DNA from: Pyxicephalus adspersus
Lineage: Eukaryota; Chordata; Amphibia; Anura; Pyxicephalidae
Reading direction: 5' to 3'
DNA: 64,000 nt
NCBI RefSeq assembly: GCF_032062135.1
Contig: NC_092868.1
Location: 51,665,798 to 51,729,797 of the forward strand
Shown: in pieces, positions 24,401-38,000 of the stretch
How positions within the stretch are numbered: the first letter of the stretch is position 1
Layout of the letters: each line of letters opens with the position of its first letter
Program-made: the position numbers and the translations under genes
Notes under the pieces: model-generated
Database searches by the model: none
The model's input: the letters and a program-made list of their open reading frames with translations, nothing else
Told to the model about the DNA's origin: nothing

Positions 24401-27400
24401 TGGTCAATGGTCTAAAATTATAATGTTCGGGGGATTATAAAATTAGCCAGGAATTCAGAATTTGCAAGAAAAGACAATTCAGCAATAGCTGCCAGGTGTA
24501 ACTTAAAGAGACTCATGAAAAACATTAGTACTCACCTGTCTGCCTGCCTGTGTCTTGTGTGGGTACACCTGCCAGGATCTTCAGCATCTGACAAATGTCT
24601 GTGGATTGTCCACTGGTTACTATATCACTAACGTGGCAAGCGGGTGGAACCGAAGCATGTGGCAAGTGGTGCAGGCATCCGATGCACCTGAAAATGGCAG
24701 ATGCTGATGATTCTGGTGGTGGGTGTAGCTCTTTAAGGATGGCGAGGCAGGTAAGTATTATTGCTGTTCTTTTGCCAGCTGCTTTTTTCTTTTTTGAAAA
24801 ATATCTCTAGGAATTTGCATTTGTTAAAACAACCCCCCAAGTGGTGCAATTTTATAAAAAAAAATTGATATGAAAAGGTTAATAGGAAATACACTGTATA
24901 ATTTGCTCTTACTTCTGTAGCGGGATCCAGCGCCAGTCTCTCATAGTTGCGGGTGTTCAGAAAGTTTCTTTGGCAGTTTTCGGTATTCCAAACTCTCATT
25001 GATCTCTCCTCTCCCTCCTCAGGTCTGGTCTCTGGAACAGCCGGACTGGCACTGCAAAATCGATGAAGGCTCGGCAGGGCTCGTGTCCTCCTGCTGGAGC
25101 CCAGATGGCCGTCACATTCTCAACACAACAGAGTTTCATGTAAGCGTGGGCTGATGCCTCCTCCACTGGGTATCAAATGTTGATGTCTGCTCGCTCCCCT
25201 TCTGAAAATAAATTGCAGTGGGCTCAGAGGTATCGGGTTGCCCAGACGGAAGTGCACGGCTGTAGTTTTCCTTTTTTAATAACGCTGATTAATATCCTAT
25301 TGAGCATCATTGAACATCATACTGGCTGCACCCTATGTGCCACCCCCCCAGTCATGATAACTTGCTGCTTTATGCTGGCAGAAAAGAGCAGCTGTTATAT
25401 TAGCAGATAATGCGGATGTTGTTTTATACTTAAAGCCAAACTCTTGGCAAACTGCTAAATACACAGAAGACATAAATTTACAAGCTCCTTAATAAGGTGA
25501 TTCCACCTATTTAAACCTCCTGATCGTCAGCGTCTGTGTAAGGTCTCTTTCAGACTTGCAATTGAAAACCACCACTATTAGCTACTCCTGGCCTCTCACT
25601 TCAATGTTGTGCAGTTTGATTTCAGCAGCGCTCAACTTCTGTGTCATGCAAGTATTGTTGAGGTGTTGATGTGATTCAGTGTTTTGGGAAGTTAATGCAT
25701 AAAGGAAAGCAGCCCGGGCGATGACAAGCAGTCGAACGCAGCAGTGGCTCAAGGGTGACCAGAAGCAACATGCTACATTTAACCTCTGCAACTGCACCAC
25801 AATCGCTTGCAAAAATGGTTCCTAACTGCTTCCATTCCATTGAATGGGAGCAGTTGTGAGAGTGGTTGAGCCTGTGGCTGCAGTCAACCGAAGGTCTGCC
25901 TTAAGAAAAGAAATGTGTGTGAAATCTTCCAATGGGTTTACTTGTTTCTATGACATCTATCTAAGGAAATATTCTTAGCAATAGAAAACTATCCTCTCAG
26001 AACTAGAAGTGAAGGGGAATCTCCCTAATAAGTCATATAAAAATGATATACTTTAAAGTACTTTTACAGCACCACACCCTACTGGTCACAAGTTTGTCCT
26101 TTTAGATCTGCTTTTGTACCAAGGGGTAGAGTCATGCTGGAATAGAGAGGGTTCGTCCCCAAACTTTTAACATAAAGTTTGAGATGCTTAATTGTCTAAA
26201 AGGTGCTGTAGTGATAACATTTCCCTTTTTGTTAGGAACACCAGAAGACAATCTGTGAATTGCCCATATACCTTTAGCCACCTCTTAGATTGCAAGCTCT
26301 TCTGAGCAAGGTCCTCTCCTCTTCCTGTATTATTATTATTGTTATTGTTATTTTTCATACACAGTATTTATATAGCGCCATCATATTACGTAGTGCTTTA
26401 CAAAGTCCATAGTCATGTCACTAGCTGTCCCTCAGAGGGACTCACAATGTCCCTACCATAGTCATATGTCATTAATGCAGTCTTTGGTCATTTTTTTGGG
26501 TAGGAAGTCAATTGACCTAACTGCATGTTTTTAGTACGTGGGAGGAAACTCTTGCAAACACGGGGAGAACCTGCAAACTCCATGCAGATAGTGTCCTGGC
26601 CAACACTGTGACCCCTATTTAATGTACTGTGCTGCGTAATATGCTTTAATAATGCAGTTTAGGATTAATATTAGGGTAGCTGTTGTCATTACTGCCCCCC
26701 CCCCCCATAAATTTCCACCACAGCGCAAATAAAACAAAACCACAAGCGCCAAGTGTAACTAAACACTTGTTCTAGTTCACAACATATTGGTTAAAAAATA
26801 TCATAATTGCTGCACGGTCTGCCATACGGTTAAATTTACCGTGGCCTCATTTTCATTGTTTATGAATAACTTTATGTTCGATGTGTGGATACGGTTTAAA
26901 CTAATTGTCACACTTTTTTTATGATCAGTTGGATTTTTGTATGTTGGAGTCCCACGCCAAATTCCATCATACAGTATATAAAATTTAATTGCTCTGAATG
27001 GCTTGTTTATGATCCGGCTACTTGTTCTAAGTGATGGGAAGGAGAACCTGAAGATGAATGTGTTGAATCAATTTCGGTGGATGTATGGAGTCTGCATAAC
27101 CGGACCCGGGCGATGACATGCGCTGCGCTAGTCAGATAAGGTCAGCTCGGAGTAGCCGGGCAAGTGAACGGAACATTTGACGATTGTCTGGCACTGACAA
27201 GCACGCAGTAAATGACTTTTTCATGTGTTGTTCATTTGGACATGTACAGACTTTAAAGTATGCGTCCTATTAACACTGAGGAAGTGCAGTAGCTCTTTAG
27301 GATTGCGCAGGCCAGTTGTGCTTCCCTTTCGACAGTTCCCATAATTTAATGGTTATCTAGTGGCATCTTGGGAGTTTTATAGCTGACAGTGATGAGAGAT

Positions 27401-30400
27401 GTTGCATATCGTGTCACGGCTCGTTCCGAGGTCTCTCGCTAATTGCGAGAATTTAATCTGGTGCACAAAGACGTTCTGTCTTCATCATTTTTTTTTTTAA
27501 GTTCACTCTTCCAGGGGAACAGTGAAGTAGTTCGTATTTAATAATACTTTTAAAAGTTTAGTAAAATTTTGTTTAATGCAAACTTTGAAGTTGCTTGCCC
27601 TTTCCTAAATTGTGTGTGTTCGTTCGTTAGTTCGTTCTCAAGTATAAACCACTTCACCTGAAAATGCCGTTAGAAAAATAAAAAGTTATACTTGGATCGC
27701 CCCGCTAGATGGCACTATGCCATTTCTTATCTAGTATAACAAACTTGCTATCTGAGACCTTATTAGAGCTTGTTACACACTGCACATGAGGGTACATCGT
27801 CATCTATTGTTCTAAAAGAAAAATAATTTAAAAGCATGTGATCCATCATAACTATTTCAAAAGTATGAAAAAACCTTAACCTGTAAAGGGGTGGGAGATA
27901 AACTGACTGATCCCAATTTTTTTCCCTTTTAAAAACATGTTTTCTAAAAAACACACTATGAATTTATTCACATTAATTTGTTTTGACATTTCTGTTGATT
28001 TACTGTTTTCAGTGTTAGCAGTGATGGCTCCATTTAGTGCCCTAGGACTATACTCGAGTCATTGCAAAAAACTTTGGTTTATATTTGAGTTTATACAAGT
28101 GTGTGTGTGTGTATTTATATTTAAACACTTACTCTAGTTAGAAAAGGAATCAGAGTGGTCCTTAAGTTTTTTACCCACTGGTACTCTGTCAGTTAAAACT
28201 TACAAAGGGAGGGCAGAAAGATCAGCTGACGCTATGCCCTAACATAGTGCCAACTTTGTTTTAGCTGACGTTTGGAATCAGAAGGCAAGTCGGTTACCCC
28301 TTATCATGATGGACGGCATAGTTATGCACCTGCAATTGGTTCAGTCAATTTCTTCCCATGGCAGCCAATCAGATTTAAGTTTTCATTGTCTCGTTATATA
28401 GGAATACTCTGATTAGCTGCAGCCTGGACTGTCTGAGAGAATACCCCATCCCCAGACATTTGGGTAAATGAGCTCCAGCCTGACAGTGTTTGTCCACTGA
28501 GGAATTTCCCAGTTGTTGAAGTGACATTCCAGCCTGGGACACAAGTCCTCCAGGCTCGGTTACCTGTCCGTGGGCTGTGTGTGCAGCAGATCCCTGGCAG
28601 CACGTGCTGGTGTAGGCGGTGTGTATTTCTGGCCCGCCATCAGAACTCGGCATGACCCCCAGAAGATTTCATTAAGGTTTTGCCAGCATGGCATCTGTGT
28701 CAGGATAGATTTACTCTCCAGCTGTAAACAGGTTGCAAAATTAACTCATTTCAGACAGCTGCTGACTTCATGTCAGTGTCTACTCTACGCTCACTCTCAA
28801 GAACAGTAAATCCGGAGTCCGCAGGGAGCCATCGGCGAGCATTAATGCGACAGCTTCCTTCACAAGAGTTAATGCTCTCTTAAGACGTATTAAGAAGGTT
28901 GTCTCACGAAGGCAGCAGCAAGGGTTGTGCTAACAGCCTTGTAGGGAACAATGTGCCCTGCTGGGAGCAGAACAATTAGGTGCAGTTTGTAGATATCCGA
29001 ATCCAAAATGTCTAAATGTGTTTATTTAACCATGTCTTGTTGGGAAAATTATTTCTTCACTTCCTGTTTCAGAGGCACAACAGGAAGTTAGAAAATCTTT
29101 CTCAAAGGGTAGATTTTATTTCCTTCATTAGCTTCCACTATTTTCACTATTTTACATTTCCCCCACTATCAGTAGTGATAACAATGCTCACCAGGACTAA
29201 TTGAGAGGGTAAATCTCCCTAACGTGTATTTTAATATATTCCCCTTTCAAATAAAAGTAACACACCATGAATGTAATTCACATCATTTTTATTAACATTT
29301 CTGTAGGTCACAGTTTTGATTGTTAGCAGTGATGGACACCTTTTTAGCCCTAGGTTTATACTCGAGTAAATGTAAAAAAACCTTGCTAAATATTTGTCTG
29401 TACATGTTGTTTTTTTTTTTGTTTTTTTTTATATATATTTACACTCACTCTGGTAAGGGAAGAGACCAAAGTGGCTCTTCATTACTTCCACCATTAGATT
29501 GCACCTCTATTTTTGTAGTGGTGACAATTTTAGATTCCCCCTTATAAGTAGTGGTAACAATTCTGGCCAGGATTTAGGGTGATACTCCCTAACGAGGATT
29601 TTAATTTATTCCCCTTTCAAATAAAAGTAACACACTATGAATGTAATTGTTTACATTCATTTTATTGACATTTCTATTGATTACACTTTTGATCTTTTGC
29701 AGTAATAGACACATTTAGTGCTCTAGGTTTATACTCGAGTCAATGTAAAACAAAAACAAAACAAAACCGTGGTGTATATTCCAGCCTATACACGCGTGTG
29801 TGTGTATTTATTTATACTCACCCACTCTGGTTAGGGAATGGATCTTTGTTTTTTACTTCTACAGAGGCCCTTACCCTTTCCATACAATATCTAAAGTTTA
29901 AACAGAGTTGGCTGTAGAACAGCAGGTGCATATTTTGAAATAACACTAAAACTGAAGCGCTATGTATCATAAACAACCCCCCTCCTTGTTTTGAGACCCT
30001 GGCCTGGTTCAATCATGGAGAATGAGACTGAAGTCAGAACACATAATTGTCCTGTGATATTGATATGGAAAGTACTGCAGTCATTGTAAGGGCAGCACAA
30101 CAAAGTAATAGAATTTTATTTGAACCATACCATAAACGGTCGTAGACATCTCCCTTGGGTCTTGTAGTAATGCTGAGGCCAGTAAGAGGAACCGATGAGG
30201 GCTGCGGTTGACCCCTAGATTGGCAGATTTGGGAACTCTGTTGTCTCAAATTTTAGCAGTGAATTACTTTACAAATGGAGCCCCATTCTAGCAATGCATG
30301 TAGTGGGAAGAGACTTCTTTAGCGGGTGTTAGTGTTATTTGTTATTGGGTGTTATCCTTTATCTGCTTTGTGTTTCTTTGCATGCAGCAGGCCATATTGA

Positions 30401-32039
30401 GATCCTATTGCATGGCAGACAAAGATGGCCTGATGCAGTCTTTGCAGCAATTTGAAGGTTTGTACACAAAAAGTGGCCTGCCTGCATTAAGCGTTTAAAT
30501 GTGAAAGAGGAATAGGTGTTCAGCGCCCACTGACTGGCTACCTGTCCCAAGTTTCTAAATCTGCCCTCCAGCTTTCAGTCTTGCACGGTAGCACAGGCTC
30601 CCCTCCTGTACTGTAATTCCTTTACATTGGACACTGAGCTTCTAGAGATATGCATTCGAAGCTGCAGCAAAACAGACAGAGCCCACCTCATTTCCTAGCT
30701 GCGGGACGCCCATCGATATTCAGTCCTTTCCTCCTCAATTCGATGGACTTCCCTTCCTCTAGTCTCAGCATGTTTGCACACAAATGCACAATCCTCCCAC
30801 AGGCATGCACGCTCAAGTCTGATTTCCACTCATGTAGATTTTCTCATATTTGCACAACTACTTCCAATAGTCAGCTCTTCTTGTATAAGTGCTACAGATT
30901 TCTGAGAGTTGTCATGTTTTAGGAAAGCTATGTGCAGCACCCTCCCATCCATCATAATCTGCCTGCATCCTATATAAAAGCACAGAGAAATGGCGATAAT
31001 GTCACAAATCTAAATGAAAATATCCAATAAAAACATCAAAATGTAATCAGCCCATTGATGAGGTGAGGACAGAGGAACCAGGGTGGTAAAATAATTGCAG
31101 TTTAAGCTTCAGCTCTAACCCGGGGGCTATGACTTCCATTGAATCCGCAAAACAATCACACAACCAGCACTTTCTGCAGGAAATGTCGGCAATTCGTAAT
31201 TCTCTCAGCACGGATTCCCATTTTAAAACAACTTTTACTGTGTCAATGTTTTCACACCCTGGAGAGCCATACGTTGATTCTCTTCTGTTAGCGGGGTGTT
31301 AGCAGTGTTGTGTAATAGAGCCATTTTCTTATTACCTCAGATAACCCAGGACAACATTTTTAGATTAGAAGCGCTCAGTGATGACAATGTCTCGTTAATT
31401 GCCAGGGTTATAAAGTAGCACCTGTCTGCCGGACCAAGATACCCTCTGAGAGCGCCAGGCCACTCATCTCCCGGCCCCCACCATTCACCCGGCTGCTATA
31501 CCCACCTGACAGATTTATAACCCAAATCCAATTGTCCGCATGCACGGGGCTCTTTGTGCACTGATTTATGAGACATTGATCACCGGCATCTGTAAATGAC
31601 TGAACTGCAACTGTAGAAGTTTTATTTTGTATTTTATAAAGTTTACGTGATGGGAAAATCCTAATTTTTACTATTCTAACAAAAAAAAGAACCACTGCAG
31701 GAAATGATGTTGCTTTGCAGTGTTCTCCCATTTTTTTTGAAGCGAAACTAAACTGAAAACCAAAAAAAATTTACAATTACCTTTAATCCTGCAGATCCCT
31801 CAATGGCGCTGGTCCTTCTCTCAGTCCGGTCTTGCGGTGTCCTTGAATTCTTAGTCTGCGCCGGGTGCTGCCATCTTCCTTCTTTTACGGTCTTTTTGGT
31901 GCGTCACCCAATCACACACTGCACATGCGTGGGATCAGCAAAAATGCCCCTTCTGCGCATGCGTGACGTAGGTATCCCAGGAGGCTCTGCGCTCCCATAC
32001 TGTGGCAAACAAGATTAAAAGGGGAAGTGCTGCACCCCT

Positions 32040-32094
<55 letters not shown>

Positions 32095-35000
32095 TTTTTT
32101 TATATAATTTATTTGTGTTCATTCCAGAAATTATTTTAAGCAGGGCGGGAAGAAGCTATAGGCCAGTGGCAGCCCCTGTATTGTGACCCAACTCTTCAGT
32201 AATCACCCAAAAACAACCGGGTGGTTACTGAAAAGTGCCGGGTGGTGCACCCATCTAAAGGGGGCTGGGGAGAACACTGGACTGATATGGATGGGTGTAC
32301 ATACTTCAGATTATTGGGGGGAGGTGTCTACACAGGTATAGTGGGCACAGAAACCAAACATATTTTGGTTTCTTGATTTGATAGGTTGGCTTATTGCCGT
32401 ATAAGCAGCCCTTGCTGTTTCAAAAACGGAGACAAAATTTAAAAGTCTCATTAGGAGATCTAAGGGACTCGGGCAATAGAAGCTATAGAAATGATTTTGT
32501 TTGGACCAGAGTGGTTCTTTAACCTCTAACCTTCCAGGCTTCTGTATCAGTAAGTGAACTGTAAGGACGACGTTTCGTGTTCTGAACTGAACAATATCCC
32601 CAGCGTGCGAAGCAGATGTTGCTCTAATGTGGTGCCCACTGCAAGCCTTGATTACCGTTAATGTATTAATGACAGGCACCGATTTAGCATGAAATTAACT
32701 TGGATGTTTTCCATCCCAGCAAGGCAGTAATTAACCTTCTGTGCAAAGCCTTCGCCGTAGCTGCTGCTCGCTGCGCCCCCAGGAATAATCCATTGTAATT
32801 GCGAAGGGCCCGGATCGAGACCGAGATGCTTTGTGTTGAGGAATGCACAGGGAATAATCCTCCAAAATCCCACGCTGACAGACGCAGCTATGTAAAGGGG
32901 CCCTGTGACCCAGTCAAGTCTGGGACACAATTTGACAGTCACTTGAGAAGCCAGGTTCTGTAGAAGTGACTCTTGTACGGTGAAAATCGCCAGTCGCTCA
33001 CACCTGCCGCGGGCTGTCAAGCCGCTAGACTCGGTTGTATCAGTGGCAAGGGCCGTTCATCACATTACTGTCTCCATACTTTATATTTCTCAGCTGTTTT
33101 TGTGAGGCTATTTTAGCAACGCGCTGGCTTCCTTTATTACCCTCCAGTCCAAAGCAACAGCTGGAAACCTCCTTGGGGGGCAATTGTTTTATTGTCAGGA
33201 TACCTGCAGTTTTTGGGGATTAAGCAAGGCTTGTTAACCCTTTATGTGCCAAAGTTCATCTATTTGCAAAGGGCACCCTGGATGGATTTTGATCCACAGG
33301 ATTATTAAATATCTTGTATTGGACCACCAGTCACATTTTTTGTTTTATAGTCATATGTGTCTTAGGAAAAATAACAGCTTCAATTGAGCCTGTGCTTGTC
33401 CAGTCTCATATGTGCAAACCTGAGAGTTAGATGCACAATTGACTATGGGAAAAGAACTGCATTGGATTTATGTAAAAAACATATTTTCAGGTTTCACCTG
33501 ACATCCAAAAGATTTAGCTGATCCGCCATCATATGGTTTACAAATGCTTGCTGGGCTTAACATTTAGGGGTAGCATATGATTTGCTACTTCCTTTTTTAT
33601 GTGTAAAAGTACCTATTGAATTTTGAGGTGTTCGGGCCGATGTGAATGGATCAATCTGAGACTCTTCTTTGCACATTTAGGGTTTGTTAGATGCATTTGA
33701 CTTTCAGTTGACCGAATTTAGAATTCTATAGAACTGTATGGGAATACAAAAAACACTTGAATCAAACCCAGTAATCCTGCCAGTACAGTGTTCTCTCCAG
33801 TTCTTTTCTTTTTCCAGCCGATTTCAGTAGCCACCTGGATGTTTTTTGGTGGTTACTGAAGAGTTGGGTCACAATACAGGGGTGGCCATTCACTTGCAAT
33901 TTTTTCCCACGGTAACACGCCACTTGTACTGGGGAAACAATTTTCACTATCGGGTCCATGAAGCAGCAGCATTGTCACATTTGGACAGTAAGTGTGCTAT
34001 AATAGCATGTAGACCTCTCTAATATACCATGGGGGTAGGTGTTCTATAGTTCACAGAAAAAAGTATAACTGGGCAAAACAGGCTCAGATCACAGCAACTT
34101 TTCCGTTAACTATATTTCTGCCAGAATCCGCCTCTTGCAATTATTGAATAGATATTACAAAATCCATGCATTAGTATATGTAGATCAAGCAGGGGCAAAA
34201 TAAGAGGAGGTTGCTATTGAAGTCTACATATCAAGAAGATAATGTTATATTTTAAAGCCATTGAGTTCCTATTGGTTTGCTTTCCTAATATGCACTGATA
34301 TGGGCAGCAAATGTATCACAACAACCTAAAGTTTTATTCCCTTTGGTATTTCCCATCGTCCTCTGTCGCTGGGGTTGGGGCCCTGTTAATGAAATATAAA
34401 CCAGGAAGCACTGGTTGAAATGTCTGGTTTAAATTGTGGTATTCAAGCTATGCAGCTGTTGAGGTCGTAGAGATTGGGTGACTGTGTGGGCTGCATACTC
34501 CCATTAGTTCCCCAATGACCCCGGGCTTTCCCCATGTAAAGGCTACATAAAGCCTTGGGAAAGGATAGGCCAATAACGCCAACTGACTTGTACTTATTGA
34601 AAATGGGTCTGTCATTGGTACTACAGTAATATCAAAAAAGTGCATTGTGATACATTGAACAAAGGGCATAAAGGGGAATTTTCTGGCCAATCGAAAAAAC
34701 AAACATATTTGAATAGTTAAGAAATCTATTTTTATATAAATGTCCAGATGGCCCCCTTGTCCTCCATATTCCATAGATGCCCCCTTATTCTTAACATAGT
34801 AAATGAGCCATTGACCTTCTCCGCCATCTATGTCCTATACTGGTTCTGGTGGTTCCAGTCCTGAGGTATTGGGCATCCCTGAACTGCACATGTGTTTCTC
34901 CATAAGACCTAATGAAGAAGTTGTGCATTACACATCCACAACCTGAGGTGATCTGAATTAATATACTTCCGAATATCTGATTTTGGTTCCTAGTGTTGCC

Positions 35001-38000
35001 TTCTCCCTTTCCAGTTACAGGCAATGCAAGGTCAGATTTAGGGTCAAATTCAGATATTAAATTACATTACTTACATTTAAAGAATATGCATTCATAAATT
35101 AATAAATACAGAGCTGCATTATTATGTCTGGTATGTTTGCTTGGAGTTTAGCTTTAAGAATGAAGCACAAATCTACCACCAAATGTTCCTCTATCGTTGC
35201 CCTGGCTGCAGTAAATCAGAAGTGTTACAAGGTGACCCCCAAATCTCTCGGTTTTGTTTACATCATCCCAATAAAATGTTTAGGATTTGATCATCTCTTG
35301 TTAGGAATTTAATAACATTTTGGTTTTGTAGTGTGGAAAATATTTCATGGCGAAGACATTTTGTGTTAACAGTTGTCTTTTCTTTTCCAGCTGCGGATAA
35401 CGTTGTGGTCACTTAGTGCAAAATCTGTGTCCTACATCAAATTTCCCAAAGCTTGTCAGAAGGGTAAGTCTGCGATTCTTCATCTTTCTCTAACTGAATG
35501 TAAATTGGCATGAACATTGGGGTAGGTTAACCAGTTTTTATAGAATAATTCTCTGCAGGAGCTATTCAAAAGCCTAAAGGTTGTTTAGGATTACAAAAGC
35601 GCTTAAAGAATAACGAAAACTTCATTACTCACCTGTACTCATTGTCTTTCTGGGTGCCTTTTCTTGTTGTTTCCTACCTTCCTGTATAGGATCTTGGGCC
35701 ATCTTGAATAGCTGTAGTAGGATGACCTAACCCCTGTGGGGTGTGGGAGTTCATTCATCCCTGGCACGTGCAGGGGAAGCCTAGTTTGCTGGGTATAATG
35801 ATAACCAAAGCTGGCTCTAGGCCTGCTTTTATTGCCAGATACCCAGAACGATCAGGTAGATATGTTATTGCAAAAGGCACATTGCCCTGCCTGATCATGG
35901 ATTCCTAAAAGTAGAACTTTAGTTCTGTTTTAGATCCCATCTCTGGTCAAAGACAGAGAGAGCGCTCAGTCTCTCTCCCTTACCCCAAGATTGGACCAAC
36001 CCTCCAGGTGCTGTCCTGTATCCCAAGTTTGGACCACTCCTCTAGTTGCCCTCCTTTATCTCCTAGATTATACCAGATATATACATTATGAAAATGTGTA
36101 GGGCGGGATACCCCCTTCATCTCCGTATTGTAAAAGGATAGGTTGTTCTCTTGTGGTGGACTACAGAACAACCCAATCCTTATATGCTATGGAGATGTGG
36201 AGGGTGGGATACTTATTGGTGTATTTTTCTTATGTATTTTTAAACTGTCCTTTGTGATTGGGCCTAGCAACCAAATTGCAAAAAAACATACGCCCAATCG
36301 GAAGCTTTTGGATTGAGGCGTTCTTTTATCCCCCTTTCTCTTCCTTCATTTTACATCTTTATTATTCTCCGATTAACACACCAGTGCTAGCTTCTGTCTG
36401 ACCCTTGCTGACCTTTGACCCACAGGCGTAGCCTTCACCAAGGATGGCCGGCACATGGCTCTAGCAGAAAGACGGGACTGCAAAGATTACATTAGCATAT
36501 TTGTGTGCAATGACTGGCGCCTACTAAGGGTGAGAAATACCTCTGTACACATGTTGTGCTGTCTGTCTGTTCATTTAATATCTCTGTATCTTAGTACTTA
36601 GTTTGTAGAATTTACTACACTGCTTTCAGGGGACTTTCCAGGATTCTTCCTTGGCAGTAAACAAGGTGGCTAAACATAGAGCTGTCACAGCGTGGCTTTC
36701 TGAGATGCAGATTGTATGAGACCATTATATAAAGTGCTTAAACTTTAGAGGTGACAGTCCTCTGGTTATAAGGTGCACCTAGAGGAATAATAAAAAGGTA
36801 GTCACTATTCTTAAATTTTGGGTTAATATACTAAAGTGATATTATAAGGAAACTCCTGGCATTTAAATGTCTGAATGGTAACTCTTTTTATTGCCATCTG
36901 ATTTGTTATTTACTGCCCTGCCAGTCTGGTGATTTAAGCACATTTGACTCTGCAGCCATACAGGTGATACATTTATTTGCTACTTCAGCGACCAAGATTC
37001 CTGGATCTGCCTTGTGGCTTCCTGTGTCACCTGTCCACCTGATCATTGGACAAAATTTCAACATAATCACCTGTGTCCAATAAGAAAATAGCTGATCGCA
37101 GGTAACCTTTCCTCTGGGAAAGTTTTGTGTAACGCAGAAATAAATCTCAATTAAATCTTATCTTGATAAAAAATTACCCAATTACTCTTAATTGGAACTA
37201 CAAAATGGAAACCAAACCTTAGGCATTAATACTGACAATAATAACATACTTTTGCATTATTAAAAACACAATATATGTTATTTGTATTGATTTCAACTAT
37301 TTTTAAACAATTATGAATTCATGTTACATAACCATTGAATGTGTGGTCTCATACGCATACATGTCTCATACGCATACATGTCTCATACGCATACATGTCT
37401 CATACGCATACATGTCTCATACGCATACATGTCTCATACGCATACATGTCTCATACATGTGGTATACACGGAGACCTACAATATTAATACCTTATTTTTC
37501 AACAGAATAAAATACACTTTTATCCTCAATAATAAATATTCTGCAATAACAAAGTCATATATGAACTTACAAAATCATAAAACTTACATATATGGTCATA
37601 TAGAATCAGTGCGCTCACAGGACGAGGCAGCTTCTTCACAGAATGGAAACTCTGAGACAAATGAACACCGCAATCAATCAAGGCAGGTTAAGCTCTTCAA
37701 TAGGAGAACAGCTTCAAATATATTATAAACAAACCAATAAAACCAGTGGTCACCAACCTGTTCGGTCTGGGGGACCACTAAAATCACCGGCTCCCGACTG
37801 CGCATGCGTGGGGAGCCAGGTGTCATTTAGAGGGGGAGAAACCTCCCCTAGAGTGATGTCATTTTGTTATAACCCCGTCCACTCTCCTATTGCAGATCTG
37901 AGCCTGCGATGGGGGAGTGGGCGGATTATGTCCAGGGACACAGCCCACCCACTTCCCCAAGCCTGGGAACTACATGGGGGACGTGGTATGTGGCTCTGGA

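Larger units (their letters stand above)
19375..25022 (+). other. WRAP73: WRAP73 intron 2
   Basis: Contains the abutting MITE pair, the LINE tail, the SINE tail with microsatellite, a family B MITE and the Tc1 relic. The stretches 21,700-22,990 and 23,570-24,480 show no recognisable feature beyond AT-rich sequence. Confidence 0.85.
25140..35390 (+). other. WRAP73: WRAP73 intron 3
   Basis: The longest intron (10.25 kb). The segments 26,900-27,450, 28,430-28,960 and 32,640-33,020 carry more CpG and no repeat family seen elsewhere in the window, so they are candidates for regulatory DNA. The rest holds the nested SINE, the 370-bp repeats and family A and B elements. Confidence 0.85.

Noticed and set aside
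37347..37459. CRISPR-like direct repeats
   Set aside because: Units are contiguous with no unique spacers, and the context is a vertebrate intron.
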